Shown here: positions 39,416 through 50,074 of the stretch, piece by piece
Layout of the letters: each line of letters opens with the position of its first letter
How positions within the stretch are numbered: the stretch's first letter is position 1
Source: Shinella zoogloeoides
Lineage (GTDB): Bacteria > Pseudomonadota > Alphaproteobacteria > Rhizobiales > Rhizobiaceae
Direction of reading: 5' to 3'
Assembly (NCBI RefSeq): GCF_030733845.1
Contig: NZ_CP132311.1
Span: forward strand, 3,633,501-3,697,500
Length of the DNA: 64,000 nucleotides
Made by a program: the position numbers and the translations under genes
Notes under the pieces: model-generated
Database searches by the model: none
The model's input: only the letters and a program-made list of their open reading frames with translations
What the model was told of the DNA's origin: nothing

Positions 39416-40144
39416 TCAGGCCATTTCGCGGAAGCGGTAGCCGACGCCGTAGAGCGTTTCGATCATGTCGAAATCGTCGTCAACCATCTTGAACTTCTTG
39501 CGTAGCCGCTTGATGTGGCTGTCGATCGTGCGGTCGTCGACATAGACCTGCTCGTCATAGGCGGCATCCATCAGCGAATCGCGGCTCTTCACCACGCCGG
39601 GGCGCTGGGCGAGCGAATGCAGGATGAGGAATTCGGTGACGGTCAGCGTCACCGCCTCGCCCTTCCAGGTGCAGGTGTGGCGCTCCTGGTCCATGACGAG
39701 CTGGCCGCGTTCCAGCGAGCGGGCCGCCACTTCCCCTGCCTTGGCCGCGCCGCCGGTGCCGGCGGATGCCGCCGCTTCGCGGTTCGAAGCGCGGCGCAGG
39801 ATCGCCTTGACGCGCTCGACCAGCAGGCGCTGCGAGAAAGGCTTGGTGATGAAGTCGTCGGCGCCCATCTTCAGGCCGAACAGTTCGTCGATCTCCTCGT
39901 CCTTCGAGGTGAGGAAGATGACGGGGATGTCCGACTTCTGGCGCAGGCGGCGCAGAAGCTCCATGCCGTCCATGCGCGGCATCTTGATGTCGAAGATGGC
40001 AAGCTGCGGCGGGCGGGCGAGAAGGCCGTCGAGCGCGGACGCGCCGTCCGTATAGGTTTCCACCTTGTAGCCTTCCGCCTCCAGGGCGATCGACACGGAT
40101 GTGAGGATATTCCGGTCGTCGTCAACGAGTGCGATCGTCTGCAT
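39416..40144 (-). CDS. chvI: Response regulator ChvI
   Basis: OmpR-class transcription factor partnered with ChvG. The 242-aa product has a receiver domain with acidic triad Asp8-Asp10 (LVDDDRN) and the phospho-acceptor Asp52 ([12 protein letters not shown]), conserved Lys in [11 protein letters not shown], and a C-terminal winged helix ([32 protein letters not shown]). ATG at 40144 gives the usual [10 protein letters not shown] start; an ATG at 40165 with a GGAAAGG site would add seven residues and cannot be excluded. It is divergent from pckA. Confidence 0.96.
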   Translation of the reverse strand: MQTIALVDDDRNILTSVSIALEAEGYKVETYTDGASALDGLLARPPQLAIFDIKMPRMDGMELLRRLRQKSDIPVIFLTSKDEEIDELFGLKMGADDFITKPFSQRLLVERVKAILRRASNREAAASAGTGGAAKAGEVAARSLERGQLVMDQERHTCTWKGEAVTLTVTEFLILHSLAQRPGVVKSRDSLMDAAYDEQVYVDDRTIDSHIKRLRKKFKMVDDDFDMIETLYGVGYRFREMA

Positions 40145-40458
40145 CCTGCTAGTCTCCATATTCATGGGCGCCTTTCCCGACCTCGGATCGTATTCCTGTC
40201 CTGGATGAATGAAGCGCCTCTCTGGGGGTAAAGGTGGAACAAATTGTGGCGAAGATAAAGGGAGACGTTTCAGCCGCGGTTTTCGACTCGTTTTTAAATC
40301 GATTATTCAAACGATTAAAAAAGTAGTACAATTCTTTAAATCGATTAAATAATTGATATTATTGCCTAATTTCGATTCCCCTCTTGTTTTTGTGACACCG
40401 GCAGATTAGCTTCCCCAAAACTTCACCTGGGTCTTCGTCCATGGAGGGAAACTGGACC
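40145..40458. promoter_or_regulatory. Divergent chvI/pckA regulatory region
   Basis: A 314-bp gap with a marked AT-rich centre (about 40285-40390) in an otherwise GC-rich sequence. It holds two copies of TTTAAATCGATTA at 40293-40305 and 40335-40347, exactly 42 bp (four helical turns) apart, plus ACGATTAAA at 40311-40319. TTTAAATC/GATTAAAT is symmetric about a central CG, the style of LacI-family operators; pckA in Sinorhizobium is controlled by a LacI-type regulator (PckR). A GGAGGG ribosome site for pckA is at 40443-40448. Confidence 0.6.
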
Positions 40459-42069
<1,611 letters not shown>

Positions 42070-42085
42070 GGCAATGATTCACGTG

Positions 42086-42112
42086 AAACCCGGCCCGAAA
42101 GGCCGGGTTTTT
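42086..42112 (+). terminator. pckA rho-independent terminator
   Basis: AAACCCGGCC (42086-42095), loop CGAAA, GGCCGGGTTT (42101-42110) and T residues. A 10-bp perfect stem 17 bases after the pckA stop. Confidence 0.93.
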
Positions 42113-42176
42113 CGTCTCGGCATCCGGCTTTTCGTTTGCCGGCTTGCCCGCTACAACGGCCTGGAAAGGAATTTTC

Positions 42177-42611
42177 ATGGCCAGCGATCCCCTTTACATC
42201 AATGCTTCGATCACGATTGCCGGTTGGGAGCTGACCGAACAGTTCGTGCTGGCCGGCGGGCCGGGCGGGCAGAACGTCAACAAGGTCTCGACGGCGGTCC
42301 AGCTCTTCTTCGACCTGCGCAATTCGCCTTCCCTCAACGAGCGCATCAAGGCGAATGCGGAAAAGCTGGCCGGCCGCAAGGTTTCCAAGGACGGCGTGCT
42401 GATGATCGAGGCGAACCGCTTCCGCAGCCAGGAGCGCAACCGCGAGGATGCGCGCGAGCGGTTGAAGGAGCTGATCCTCAAGGCCGCCGAACCGCCGCCG
42501 CCGCCGCGCCGCAAGACAAAGCCGACGAAGGGCTCGGTCGAACGCCGGCTCAAGGAAAAATCGGGCCGGGCCGACGTGAAACGCATGCGCGCCAAGCCCG
42601 GCGGCGAATGA
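42177..42611 (+). CDS. arfB: Alternative ribosome-rescue factor / peptidyl-tRNA hydrolase
   Basis: Release-factor-like hydrolase that frees peptides from ribosomes stalled without a stop codon. The 144-aa protein has the catalytic GGQ loop in LAGGPGGQNVNKVSTAVQL near residue 27 and the lysine/arginine-rich C-terminal tail (RRKTKPTKGSVERRLKEK) that threads into the empty mRNA channel. ATG at 42177 follows GGAAAGGA. It follows the pckA terminator, so it has its own promoter within about 65 bases, and it is 75 bases before the LysM gene. Confidence 0.94.
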   Translation: MASDPLYINASITIAGWELTEQFVLAGGPGGQNVNKVSTAVQLFFDLRNSPSLNERIKANAEKLAGRKVSKDGVLMIEANRFRSQERNREDARERLKELILKAAEPPPPPRRKTKPTKGSVERRLKEKSGRADVKRMRAKPGGE

Positions 42612-42686
42612 TTGTCACAACTTGGCCGTTTATGGATATGATTGAAGTGAAACCGGCGTAAGTCCGGGAAAAACAGGGAGGTAGCC

Positions 42687-43145
42687 ATGGGTCTCTTCAG
42701 TTTCATCAAGAACGCCGGCAAGAAACTCGGCATCGGCGACGACGACGCGCCGCAGGCCGAGGCGGTCAAGAAGGAACTCGATTCCTTCGATCTCGGCACG
42801 CAGAATGTCGAGGTTTCCGTCGAAGGCGACAAATGCGTGTTGAAGGGCGTCGTGGCCGACCAGACGGCCTTTGAGAAGGCCGTCGTCGCCGTCGGCAACA
42901 CGCTCGGCATCTCCAGGGTCGAGGCCGCCGAACTCAAGCTCGCCGGCGCTGACAAGGCGGCAGAGCCGGCGCTGCACACCGTCAAGAAGGGCGACAATCT
43001 CTGGAGCATCGCCGAGGCCTATTACGGCAAGGGCAAGGGCGCCAAGCATATCCTGATCTTCGACGCCAACCGGCCGATGCTGTCCCATCCGGACAAGATC
43101 TATCCCGGTCAGGTGCTGCGCATTCCGGACCTTTCGGAAGCGTGA
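42687..43145 (+). CDS. BON-LysM domain protein (YgaU/Kbp-like)
   Basis: A 152-aa cytoplasmic or peripheral protein with a BON-like domain (about residues 30-85, NVEVSVEGDKCVLKGVV) and a C-terminal LysM domain (about 97-148, HTVKKGDNLWSIAEAYYG). Together they match the YgaU/Kbp family; E. coli Kbp binds potassium. No signal peptide is seen, which fits Kbp rather than a wall-binding LysM. GGGAGG precedes the ATG. Its stop overlaps the alkB start as GTGA, so the two are coupled. Confidence 0.88.
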   Translation: MGLFSFIKNAGKKLGIGDDDAPQAEAVKKELDSFDLGTQNVEVSVEGDKCVLKGVVADQTAFEKAVVAVGNTLGISRVEAAELKLAGADKAAEPALHTVKKGDNLWSIAEAYYGKGKGAKHILIFDANRPMLSHPDKIYPGQVLRIPDLSEA

Positions 43146-43753
43146 GCGGCCTTGCGCCGGGGCTGCGCTATCTCCCCGACCATTTCGACCGTGCCGCACA
43201 GGAGGCGCTCGTCGCCGCGATCAGGCAGGTCGTGGCGGAGGCGCCGCTCTTCGTGCCGCGCATGCCGAAGACGGGAAAGCCGATGTCGGTGCGCATGACC
43301 AATTGCGGACCGCTCGGCTGGGTGACGGACAAGGAGCGCGGCTACCGCTATCAGCCGACGCACCCCGAGACCGGCCGCCCCTGGCCGGCCATTCCCGAGG
43401 CGCTTTTGGCACTCTGGGACGAGGTCTCCGGCTTCGGCAAGCCGCCGGAAGCCTGCCTCGTCAATTTCTACGATCCCGACGCGAAGATGGGGCTGCATCA
43501 GGACCGGGACGAAAGCGAGTTCGGTGCGCCGGTCGTCTCGGTCTCGCTGGGCGATCAGTGCCTGTTTCGCGTCGGAGGCGTTTCGCGGGGCGATCCGACC
43601 CGGTCGTTCCGGCTGTCGAGCGGCGACGTTTTCGTCTTCGGCGGCGAAAGCCGGCTTGTGTTCCACGGGGTCGACCGGATCTATCCCGATACCTCGACGC
43701 TTCTGAAGAACGCCGGGCGCATCAACCTGACGCTGCGCCGCGTCAATCCGTAA
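43142..43753 (+). CDS. alkB: Alpha-ketoglutarate-dependent alkylation repair dioxygenase AlkB
   Basis: Removes methyl lesions (1-meA, 3-meC) from DNA and RNA by oxidative demethylation with Fe(II), O2 and 2-oxoglutarate. The 203-aa product has the iron ligands His and Asp in MGLHQDRDESEF near residue 118 and His in VFHGVDRIYPDT near 175, and the 2-oxoglutarate Arg residues in RINLTLRRV at the end. Start is GTG at 43142, overlapping the LysM gene's stop by 4 bases. It is convergent with coaA, with only 5 bases between the stops. Confidence 0.95.
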   Translation: MSGLAPGLRYLPDHFDRAAQEALVAAIRQVVAEAPLFVPRMPKTGKPMSVRMTNCGPLGWVTDKERGYRYQPTHPETGRPWPAIPEALLALWDEVSGFGKPPEACLVNFYDPDAKMGLHQDRDESEFGAPVVSVSLGDQCLFRVGGVSRGDPTRSFRLSSGDVFVFGGESRLVFHGVDRIYPDTSTLLKNAGRINLTLRRVNP

Positions 43754-43758
43754 GCCGG

Positions 43759-44757
43759 CTACAGTTTGCGCAGCGCCACCGTCTCGATGAGGTGGTTCTC
43801 GCCCTTCTGCAGGATCAGGTCGGCGCGCGGGCGCGTCGGCAGGATGTTCTGGTGCAGGTTCTTCAGGTTGATGTTGTGCCAGAGGCCTTCGGCGATGGCG
43901 AGCGCCGCCGTCTCGCTGATCGTTGCATAGCGATGGAAGTAGGAATCCGGGTTCTTGAAGGCGGTGTCGCGCAGGCGCATGAAGCGCTCGACATACCAGT
44001 TGTGGATCAGCGTCTCTTCCGCGTCGATATAGATCGAGAAATCGAAGAAGTCGGAGACCATCGGCACGATCTTGCCGTCCGCCGGCAGATTGCGCGACTG
44101 CAGCACGTTGATGCCCTCGAAGATCAGGATATCGGGCCGGTCGATGGTGCGGAACGTGTTCGGCAGCACGTCATAGGTGAGGTGCGAATATGTCGGCGCC
44201 TGCACGTCCTTCTTGCCGGCCTTGATCGCCGAGAGGAAGCGCAGCAGCGCGCCGATATCGTAGCTCTCCGGAAAACCCTTGCGGTCCATCATGTTTTCGC
44301 GCTGGAGCACGGCGTTCGGATAGAGGAAGCCATCGGTCGTCACGAGATCGACCTTGGGGCTGGAGGGCCAGCGCGACAGCAGTTCCATCAGGATACGCGC
44401 CGTGGTCGACTTGCCGACCGCGACGGAGCCGGCAATGCCGATGACGAAAGGCGTTTTCGCCTCGTCGGAAAGGCTGAGGAAGTGCTTCCTCTGCTCGAAG
44501 AGCATCTGCGAGGATTCGACATGGGCCGACAGCAGGCGCGAGAGCGAGAGGTAGATGCGCCGGACCTCGTCGAGGTCGATCGGGTCGTTGAGGGAGCGCA
44601 GGCGCTGCACCTCGTCCGCCGTCAGCGTCAGGGGCGTATCAGCCCGGAAGTGCGCCCACTCCTCGACGGGGAAGAAGCGGTAGGGAGAATAGTCGCGGTT
44701 GCCGAAATCGTCCGGAATATCCGCCTGGTCCTTGTCGCGCGCTGCCTGGATCATCAA
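43759..44757 (-). CDS. coaA: Pantothenate kinase (type I)
   Basis: First step of CoA biosynthesis: phosphorylates pantothenate with ATP, normally feedback-inhibited by CoA. The 332-aa protein is the CoaA class: P-loop [15 protein letters not shown] near residue 104, [12 protein letters not shown] near 140, GFPESYD near 160, and [17 protein letters not shown] near the C terminus. Slightly longer than E. coli CoaA (316 aa). Its ATG overlaps the hisE stop (ATGA), so it is the last gene of the his run. A second ATG is the next codon. Confidence 0.96.
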   Translation of the reverse strand: MMIQAARDKDQADIPDDFGNRDYSPYRFFPVEEWAHFRADTPLTLTADEVQRLRSLNDPIDLDEVRRIYLSLSRLLSAHVESSQMLFEQRKHFLSLSDEAKTPFVIGIAGSVAVGKSTTARILMELLSRWPSSPKVDLVTTDGFLYPNAVLQRENMMDRKGFPESYDIGALLRFLSAIKAGKKDVQAPTYSHLTYDVLPNTFRTIDRPDILIFEGINVLQSRNLPADGKIVPMVSDFFDFSIYIDAEETLIHNWYVERFMRLRDTAFKNPDSYFHRYATISETAALAIAEGLWHNINLKNLHQNILPTRPRADLILQKGENHLIETVALRKL

Positions 44758-45074
44758 TTCTTCCGGCTGGCCTTTTCCGCGAGGCCCGACTGGCCTGTGC
44801 GCCGTTCCAGCTCCCCCATGACATCTTGTAACGGGACGCCGCCGATTTTCAATACGACCATGAGATGATAGAGCAAATCGGCCGTTTCGCTGGTCAATTC
44901 GGCTTTTTTGCCCTCGATCGCGGCGATAACGGTCTCGACCGCCTCCTCGCCGAGCTTTTTCGCCGCTTTCTGCTGGCCGCTGGCAACGAGCTTCGCCGTC
45001 CAGCTTTCGGAAGGGTCGGCCGCCGCGCGGGCCGCGACGATGGCTTCGAGATCGGCAAGGGTGAAGGTACTCAT
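44754..45074 (-). CDS. hisE: Phosphoribosyl-ATP pyrophosphatase
   Basis: Second step of histidine synthesis, hydrolysing PR-ATP to PR-AMP. The 106-aa MazG-fold protein has the conserved [15 protein letters not shown] region near residue 41 with the metal-binding acidic pairs, and [14 protein letters not shown] near residue 66. It is a stand-alone HisE, not fused to HisI. ATG at 45074 lies 12 bases after hisF; its stop overlaps coaA. Confidence 0.95.
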   Translation of the reverse strand: MSTFTLADLEAIVAARAAADPSESWTAKLVASGQQKAAKKLGEEAVETVIAAIEGKKAELTSETADLLYHLMVVLKIGGVPLQDVMGELERRTGQSGLAEKASRKN

Positions 45075-45086
45075 GGGCAATGCTCC

Positions 45087-45863
45087 TCAGTCGAGCCGCA
45101 TGGCGATGCCATGCTCGGCCATGTAGCGCTTGGCCTCGCCGACCGTATAGGTGCCGAAGTGGAAGATCGAGGCCGCCAGCACCGCCGTCGCATGGCCGTC
45201 GCGCACGCCTTCGACGAGGTGGTCGAGCGTGCCGACGCCGCCCGACGCGATGACCGGGACGGAGACGCGGTCGGCGATGGTGCGGGTGAGCGCGATGTCA
45301 TAGCCGCCCTTCTGCCCGTCGCGGTCCATGGAGGTGAGCAGCAACTCGCCCGCGCCGCGCTCCACCATCTTCTCCGCGAAGGCGACGGCGTCGATGCCGG
45401 TCGCCTTGCGCCCGCCATGGGTGAAGATCTCCCAGCGGTCCTCCTCGCCTTCGGCGGAGACCTTCTTGGAATCGATCGAGACGACGATGCACTGGTTGCC
45501 GAACTTGTCGGCGGCTTCCGCCACGAAATCCGGATTGGCGACGGCGGCCGAGTTGATCGACACCTTGTCGGCACCGGCAAGCAGCAGCTTGCGGATATCG
45601 GCGACCGCCCGCACGCCGCCGCCGACGGTGAGCGGCATGAAGCAATGTTCTGCCGTGCGCGCCACGACGTCGAAGATCGTGTCGCGATTGTCCGAGGAGG
45701 CGGTGATGTCGAGGAAGCAGAGTTCGTCGGCACCGGCCGCATCGTAGGCCTTGGCCGATTCGACGGGATCGCCGGCATCGACGAGGTTGACGAAGCTGAC
45801 GCCCTTGACGACGCGGCCGTCCTTTACGTCGAGGCAGGGTATGACGCGAGCCTTGAGGGTCAT
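45087..45863 (-). CDS. hisF: Imidazole glycerol phosphate synthase, cyclase subunit
   Basis: Uses ammonia from HisH to convert PRFAR to imidazole glycerol phosphate and AICAR. The 258-aa TIM barrel has the catalytic Asp in [16 protein letters not shown] near residue 11 and the second catalytic Asp in [13 protein letters not shown] near 130, plus phosphate loops [10 protein letters not shown] and [12 protein letters not shown]. Its start overlaps the hisA stop (ATGA). Confidence 0.97.
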   Translation of the reverse strand: MTLKARVIPCLDVKDGRVVKGVSFVNLVDAGDPVESAKAYDAAGADELCFLDITASSDNRDTIFDVVARTAEHCFMPLTVGGGVRAVADIRKLLLAGADKVSINSAAVANPDFVAEAADKFGNQCIVVSIDSKKVSAEGEEDRWEIFTHGGRKATGIDAVAFAEKMVERGAGELLLTSMDRDGQKGGYDIALTRTIADRVSVPVIASGGVGTLDHLVEGVRDGHATAVLAASIFHFGTYTVGEAKRYMAEHGIAMRLD

Positions 45864-46603
45864 GCGGCTTCTCCCCGTGCAGCGCGGATCACGGCCTGCG
45901 CTTCCGCCGGATCGATGCGCCCGTCATAGAGCGCGCGGCCGGAGATCGCGCCTTCGAGCTTCTGGGCGTCGGCGGCGACGAGGCGGCGGATGTCGTCCAT
46001 GGAGGCAAGGCCCCCAGAGGCGATGACGGGGATGGAGACGGCGTCGGCGAGTTCCAGCGTGGAGGCCCAGTTGATGCCGGCGAGAATCCCGTCGCGGTCG
46101 ATGTCGGTATAGATGATCGCGGCAACGCCCGCGCCCTCGAATTTCTTCGCAAGCTCGATCACGCCGAGCTCGGAGGCTTCCGCCCAGCCCTCGACGGCGA
46201 CCTTGCCGCCCTTGGCGTCGATGCCGACGGCGACCTTGCCGGGGAATTTTTTGCAGGCTTCGATGACGAGACCGGGATCGCGCACGGCGACGGTGCCGAG
46301 GATGACGCGCGACAGGCCGCGCGACAGCCAGCTTTCGATATGGTCGAGCGTGCGGATGCCGCCGCCGAGCTGCACCGGGTTCTTTGTCGCCGCGAGGATG
46401 GCATCGACGGCGGCGCCGTTGACGCTTTCTCCCGCGAAGGCGCCGTTGAGGTCGACGACATGCAGCCATTCAAAACCCTGGTCCTCGAAGGCTTTCGCCT
46501 GCGCAGCCGGGTCGGGATTGTAGACGGTGGCCTGGTCCATGTCGCCGAGCTTGAGGCGAACGCACTGGCCGTCTTTCAGGTCGATGGCGGGAAAGAGGAT
46601 CAT
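45860..46603 (-). CDS. hisA: ProFAR isomerase
   Basis: Isomerises ProFAR to PRFAR, the HisF substrate. The 247-aa TIM barrel resembles HisF: catalytic Asp in [15 protein letters not shown] near residue 8, a second Asp in [13 protein letters not shown] near 129, phosphate sites [11 protein letters not shown] and [12 protein letters not shown]. It starts 1 base after the hisH stop and overlaps hisF by 4 bases. Confidence 0.97.
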   Translation of the reverse strand: MILFPAIDLKDGQCVRLKLGDMDQATVYNPDPAAQAKAFEDQGFEWLHVVDLNGAFAGESVNGAAVDAILAATKNPVQLGGGIRTLDHIESWLSRGLSRVILGTVAVRDPGLVIEACKKFPGKVAVGIDAKGGKVAVEGWAEASELGVIELAKKFEGAGVAAIIYTDIDRDGILAGINWASTLELADAVSIPVIASGGLASMDDIRRLVAADAQKLEGAISGRALYDGRIDPAEAQAVIRAARGEAA

Positions 46604-46604
46604 G

Positions 46605-47246
46605 TCAGGGTTTCCAGCGCAGGAAATTGGTAAGGAGGGCGAGGCCGAGCGTCTGGCTCTTTTCCGGATGGAACTGCGCGCCGGCCTTGTTGCCGCTGGC
46701 GACGAAGGCGGTCATCGGCCCGCCGTAGTCGACGGTCGCGACCACGTCTTCGGGGTTCGCCGCGGCAAGGTGATAGGAATGCACGAAATAGGCGTGCAGC
46801 GTTTCCGGGATGCCGTCGAAGAGCGGATGCGCCCGCTTGCGGTCGAGCGTGTTCCAGCCGATCTGCGGAATCTTCAGGTCCGGGTCGCCGGGCGCCATCT
46901 TCACGACGTCGCCCTCGATCCACCCGAGGCCTTCCGTCACGGTCTTTTCGAGGCCGCGCGAGGACATGAGCTGCATGCCGACGCAGATGCCGAGGAAGGG
47001 ACGGGCCTTGTCCTCCACCACGTCGCGCAGCGCTTGCACCATGCCGGGCACGGCATCGAGGCCGCGGCGGCAATCGGCATAGGCGCCGACGCCGGGCAGC
47101 ACGATGCGGTCGGCGGTGGCGACGCGCTCGGCCTTGTCGGTAAGGTCGATCTCGGCGGCTATGCCGGCCTCGCGCGCGGCCCGCTCGAAGGCCTTGGTGG
47201 CCGAGCGCAGGTTGCCCGAGCCGTAGTCGATGATCGCAACGCGCAT
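46605..47246 (-). CDS. hisH: Imidazole glycerol phosphate synthase, glutaminase subunit
   Basis: Class I glutamine amidotransferase that supplies ammonia to HisF. The 213-aa product has the nucleophile Cys in [16 protein letters not shown] near residue 88 and the His-Glu of the triad in [13 protein letters not shown] near 193. Unusually for HisH, but normally for alphaproteobacteria, it has a slightly longer loop near residue 50. It starts 1 base after the DUF2628 gene stop and is followed by hisA after 1 base. Confidence 0.96.
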   Translation of the reverse strand: MRVAIIDYGSGNLRSATKAFERAAREAGIAAEIDLTDKAERVATADRIVLPGVGAYADCRRGLDAVPGMVQALRDVVEDKARPFLGICVGMQLMSSRGLEKTVTEGLGWIEGDVVKMAPGDPDLKIPQIGWNTLDRKRAHPLFDGIPETLHAYFVHSYHLAAANPEDVVATVDYGGPMTAFVASGNKAGAQFHPEKSQTLGLALLTNFLRWKP

Positions 47247-47247
47247 G

Positions 47248-47718
47248 TCAGCGTCCTTCCTTGAAACCGACGAGGCCGAGCATGGGAGCGTGCCGGCGCA
47301 CGGAGGTTTCGGAGGCCGGCAGGGAAACGCTGTCGCGCGTCTCCGCTTCGCCGGCCGGGGTTTCCATGTAGTAGATCTCTTCGGCCGTTTCCCGGTCGTC
47401 GGCCGATATCACCGCATCGATCGTCCAGCCGCGCCGTTCGAGGCCTGCGACGACCATGGACGGGCCTTCGAGCGCGACGAGTAGGCTCGTCGCAAGGCAG
47501 AGGCCGAGGCCGGCAAGGCTGAAGACCGGATGGTCCGCCACGGCCGAGCCCAGCGCCTGGACGGCGAAGGCGAGCGCGGCGGCGAGCCAGGCCCGGTGCC
47601 AGAGCAGCCAGATCACCGGCATTACAAGCGCGAGCCAGGAAAAACGGTCGCGGACGATGCGGGCGCTTTCGTCCCGGGATTTCGCGCCCGGCGGTATCAG
47701 AACAAGGAACGTGGCCAT
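47248..47718 (-). CDS. DUF2628 membrane protein within the his operon
   Basis: A 156-aa protein of unknown function. It has three hydrophobic stretches (about residues 25-45, 48-62 and 67-88) after a short cytoplasmic N terminus ([14 protein letters not shown]), as in DUF2628 proteins, and a hydrophilic C-terminal half ([17 protein letters not shown]). ATG at 47718 is chosen; the longer frame upstream runs into hisB. It lies 25 bases after hisB and 1 base before hisH, so it is part of the operon in a place conserved in rhizobia; a link with histidine synthesis is not evident. Confidence 0.83.
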   Translation of the reverse strand: MATFLVLIPPGAKSRDESARIVRDRFSWLALVMPVIWLLWHRAWLAAALAFAVQALGSAVADHPVFSLAGLGLCLATSLLVALEGPSMVVAGLERRGWTIDAVISADDRETAEEIYYMETPAGEAETRDSVSLPASETSVRRHAPMLGLVGFKEGR

Positions 47719-47743
47719 GGGAGGCCTCCAGCTTTGCCTTCGG

Positions 47744-48337
47744 TCAGGCCAGCGTGCCCTTCGTCGAGGGAACGCGGTCCGCCTGGCGGGGATCGATCTC
47801 GGTCGCGGTGCGCAGCACGCGGGCGACGGCCTTGAAGCAGGTCTCCGAGATATGATGGTTGTTCGCGCCGTAGATGTTCTGGATATGCAGCGTGATGCCG
47901 GCATGCTGGGCGAGCGCCTGGAAGAATTCGCGCACCAGCTCGGTATCGAAGGTGCCGATCTTCGGGGCGGAGAACGTCACGTTCCAGACGAGGAAGGGGC
48001 GGCCGGAAACGTCCACGGCGGCGCGCGTCATCGTCTCGTCCATGGCAAGGTCGAGCGAGGCATAGCGCGTGATGCCGCGCCGGTCGCCGAGCGCCCTGGC
48101 GATGGCCTGGCCGATGGCGATCCCCGTATCCTCCACCGTGTGATGGTCGTCGATATGGAGGTCGCCTTCGGCCTTGATGTCCATGTCGATGAGCGAATGG
48201 CGCGACAACTGCTCGAGCATGTGATCGAAGAAGCCAACGCCCGTCGAAATGCTCGACGTGCCGGTGCCGTCGATATCGACGGTGACCGAAATATCGGTCT
48301 CGTTCGTCTTGCGCGAAACGCTGGCTGTGCGGCTCAT
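47744..48337 (-). CDS. hisB: Imidazoleglycerol-phosphate dehydratase
   Basis: Dehydrates imidazole glycerol phosphate to imidazole acetol phosphate. The 197-aa product is the monofunctional dehydratase (no HisB phosphatase domain): metal-binding histidines in [16 protein letters not shown] near residue 35, [13 protein letters not shown] near 61, and GANNHHISE near 160, and the SGRPFLVWN region. It is the first gene of the minus-strand his-coaA run, with CCGGAGC as ribosome site. The region upstream (48338-48926) contains no recognised gene. Confidence 0.97.
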   Translation of the reverse strand: MSRTASVSRKTNETDISVTVDIDGTGTSSISTGVGFFDHMLEQLSRHSLIDMDIKAEGDLHIDDHHTVEDTGIAIGQAIARALGDRRGITRYASLDLAMDETMTRAAVDVSGRPFLVWNVTFSAPKIGTFDTELVREFFQALAQHAGITLHIQNIYGANNHHISETCFKAVARVLRTATEIDPRQADRVPSTKGTLA

Positions 48338-48926
48338 TTTTTGCTCCGGTAATTCTGCCGCCGCTCCTTAACAGGGCTGTCACGAAAAGACCAGTCTTTC
48401 GCGGCTTTCGGCGCAGGGTGAAACGCCCCGCGCGGCTTGCCGCCGGGTGGATAGGACAGTCCGGAGAACCGCGCGAAAGCGTTGCCTCTGGATTGGGTAT
48501 GAGGTGGCTTCGCTTTCGCGCGGCCCCAAGGCGTTCTACGGAGGCGGTCGTCCTCCTTCAGACGCGCAAGAGGCTTCGCTGCACGGCTGGCCTTTCGACC
48601 GGCCGCTTGCATGGCGGACCCAAACCGACCCCGCGACCCGGGGAAGGGGGAAGCCTCGTCGCCTTGGTCCATTCCGCGACCACGGCGTTTTGCGTCTCTC
48701 CCGTCTCCGGCCGCACGTTACGGCCATCAACGAAAGCGCCTCCTCCCGCCCGCATCGACACGTTACGCGATCCGTCCGGCGGCGGAAGGACGATCAGGAT
48801 AAGCGAGGTTCCGGGGGCGGGGAAAATCGGGGTGCGTTTTTCGGGAATTTTGCGGGATGCCGGGGCGGCGGTTGCCGCCCGTGCGCCTGCGGCGGGGCTG
48901 TCGCCCATGGCAGAGCGTTGCGGTTT
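48338..48926. other. Unexplained 0.6-kb region upstream of hisB
   Basis: No frame on either strand gives a recognisable protein. It contains a perfect 13-bp inverted repeat (CCGCGCGAAAGCG at 48469-48481 and its complement at 48511-48523), whose 29-base interior can pair further (CCTC...GAGG). The part next to hisB should hold the hisB promoter. It could be a structured RNA, a decayed gene or a larger repeat element; see findings. Confidence 0.4.
48469..48523. other. Strong hairpin of unknown role
   Basis: Perfect 13-bp arms at 48469-48481 and 48511-48523, with an inner CCTC/GAGG pairing. It has no T-tract on either side, so it is not a typical terminator. Confidence 0.6.
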
Positions 48927-49064
48927 TCCCTTCTCCCCGGCGGGGAGAAGGTGGCCCGAAGGGTCGGATGAAGGGGGTAGTATGCGGCGGGAAACGTTGT
49001 CTTTTTGCCATCGGCATCCCCCTCATCCGCCTGCCGGCACCTTCTCCCCATTGGGGAGAAGGGG
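48927..49064. repeat. Palindromic intergenic repeat pair
   Basis: Two units of the CTTCTCC...GGAGAAG repeat family (48927-48978 and 49017-49064), oriented as an imperfect inverted pair with ATGAAGGGGG and CCCCCTCAT sides. Same family as 37367-37487 and 61341-61463. Confidence 0.85.
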
Positions 49065-49163
49065 ACGAGCTTCGATGGGTTCATTCCATATGCGGTTGCC
49101 CTGCCGCCTGCGGGAGACGAGGGCTTTCCCGTCTCGCCGTCGTCCCCGCTCTTCCGGCGGCCT

Positions 49164-49295
49164 TCACTTCTTCTTCAGCGTGCTCTCGCTGTTCTTGACC
49201 TGCGCGCCAAGCGTGGAGGGGGCGGCTTTGTCGGCGCCCTTTTCCTTCTTGGGTTTGCGCACTTCCTTGTTGCTTCGGACCTGACCCTTGGCCAT
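49164..49295 (-). CDS. Small Lys-rich conserved protein (43 aa)
   Basis: A 43-aa very basic protein, MAKGQVRSNKEVRKPKKEK at its N terminus and ESTLKKK at its end. Similar tiny lysine-rich proteins are recurrent in rhizobial genomes near hslVU, with no known function; nucleic-acid or ribosome binding is only a guess from charge. AAGGGG precedes the ATG at 49295. A longer start at 49352 gives a non-conserved leader. It is divergent from hslV. Confidence 0.7.
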   Translation of the reverse strand: MAKGQVRSNKEVRKPKKEKGADKAAPSTLGAQVKNSESTLKKK

Positions 49296-49516
49296 TGCCT
49301 TACCCCTTCGTTGGTGGAAGCTCATAACCTGCCCATCGCACGGAGAAAGCAAGGGTTATTTTGCATGGGGCGGGCCGTCCGCTTCCGGTGCCGGAGGAAT
49401 ATCGGCCGCGGCCGCGCGCCGTTTGCAATTGGCGAAACGCCGCTTACATAGGAGAAAACGAGGCCGCCTCGCCGGCGGCGCCATGCCCGGCATGCCGGGC
49501 TTTCGAAGGTATACTT
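49296..49516 (+). promoter_or_regulatory. hslV upstream region
   Basis: The 221-bp divergent gap contains a possible hslV promoter, TTGCAA (49423-49428) and TACATA (49445-49450) with 16 bases between, and the perfect palindrome GCCCGGCATGCCGGGC (49485-49500) just before the GAAGGT ribosome site. hslVU is heat-inducible in many bacteria, but a clear RpoH promoter cannot be claimed here. Confidence 0.4.
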
Positions 49517-50074
49517 ATGAGTGAACACGACCCCTATGCTTCCATGCACGCCACGACGATCATCACCGTCCGCAAGGACGGCAAGGTGGTCATGGCGGGC
49601 GATGGCCAGGTGAGCCTCGGCCAGACGGTGATGAAGGGCAATGCGCGAAAGGTCCGCCGTCTTGCCAAGGGCGACGTGATCGCCGGTTTCGCCGGCGCGA
49701 CCGCCGACGCCTTCACGCTGCTCGAACGGCTCGAGGCCAAGCTGGAGCAATATCCCGACCAGCTGATGCGCGCGGCCGTCGAGCTTGCCAAGGACTGGCG
49801 CACCGACCGCTACCTCCGCCGGCTGGAAGCCATGATGCTCGTCGCCGACAAGTCCGTGACGCTGGCGCTGACCGGCAATGGCGACGTGCTGGAGCCGGAA
49901 CACGGCACGATGGCGATCGGTTCGGGCGGCAACTACGCCTATGCCGCGGCCCGCGCGCTGATGGATACCGACAAGTCGGCAGAAGAAATCGCACGCCGCG
50001 CCATGCAGATCGCCGGCGACATCTGCGTCTACACCAACCACAATGTCGTGGTGGAGACGCTGGATGCCGATTGA
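49517..50074 (+). CDS. hslV: ATP-dependent protease HslV, proteolytic subunit
   Basis: Threonine peptidase core of the HslUV (ClpQY) protease. The 185-aa product has the conserved [20 protein letters not shown], where Thr13 corresponds to catalytic Thr1 of E. coli HslV, and [14 protein letters not shown] near residue 135. The 12 residues before Thr13 must be removed to expose the nucleophile, whereas E. coli loses only Met; this is common in alphaproteobacteria. An ATG at 49544 (two residues before the Thr pair) is a possible internal start. Its stop overlaps the next gene by 11 bases. Confidence 0.95.
   Translation: MSEHDPYASMHATTIITVRKDGKVVMAGDGQVSLGQTVMKGNARKVRRLAKGDVIAGFAGATADAFTLLERLEAKLEQYPDQLMRAAVELAKDWRTDRYLRRLEAMMLVADKSVTLALTGNGDVLEPEHGTMAIGSGGNYAYAAARALMDTDKSAEEIARRAMQIAGDICVYTNHNVVVETLDAD

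Noticed and set aside
48338..48926. RNase P RNA or tmRNA in the unassigned region
   Set aside because: The characteristic conserved blocks of rnpB and the tag-coding segment of ssrA were looked for by eye and not found.
48418..49284. Long open frame of 288 codons on the plus strand
   Set aside because: It runs through palindromic repeats, has arginine/proline-rich random composition, no ribosome site and no recognisable motif.
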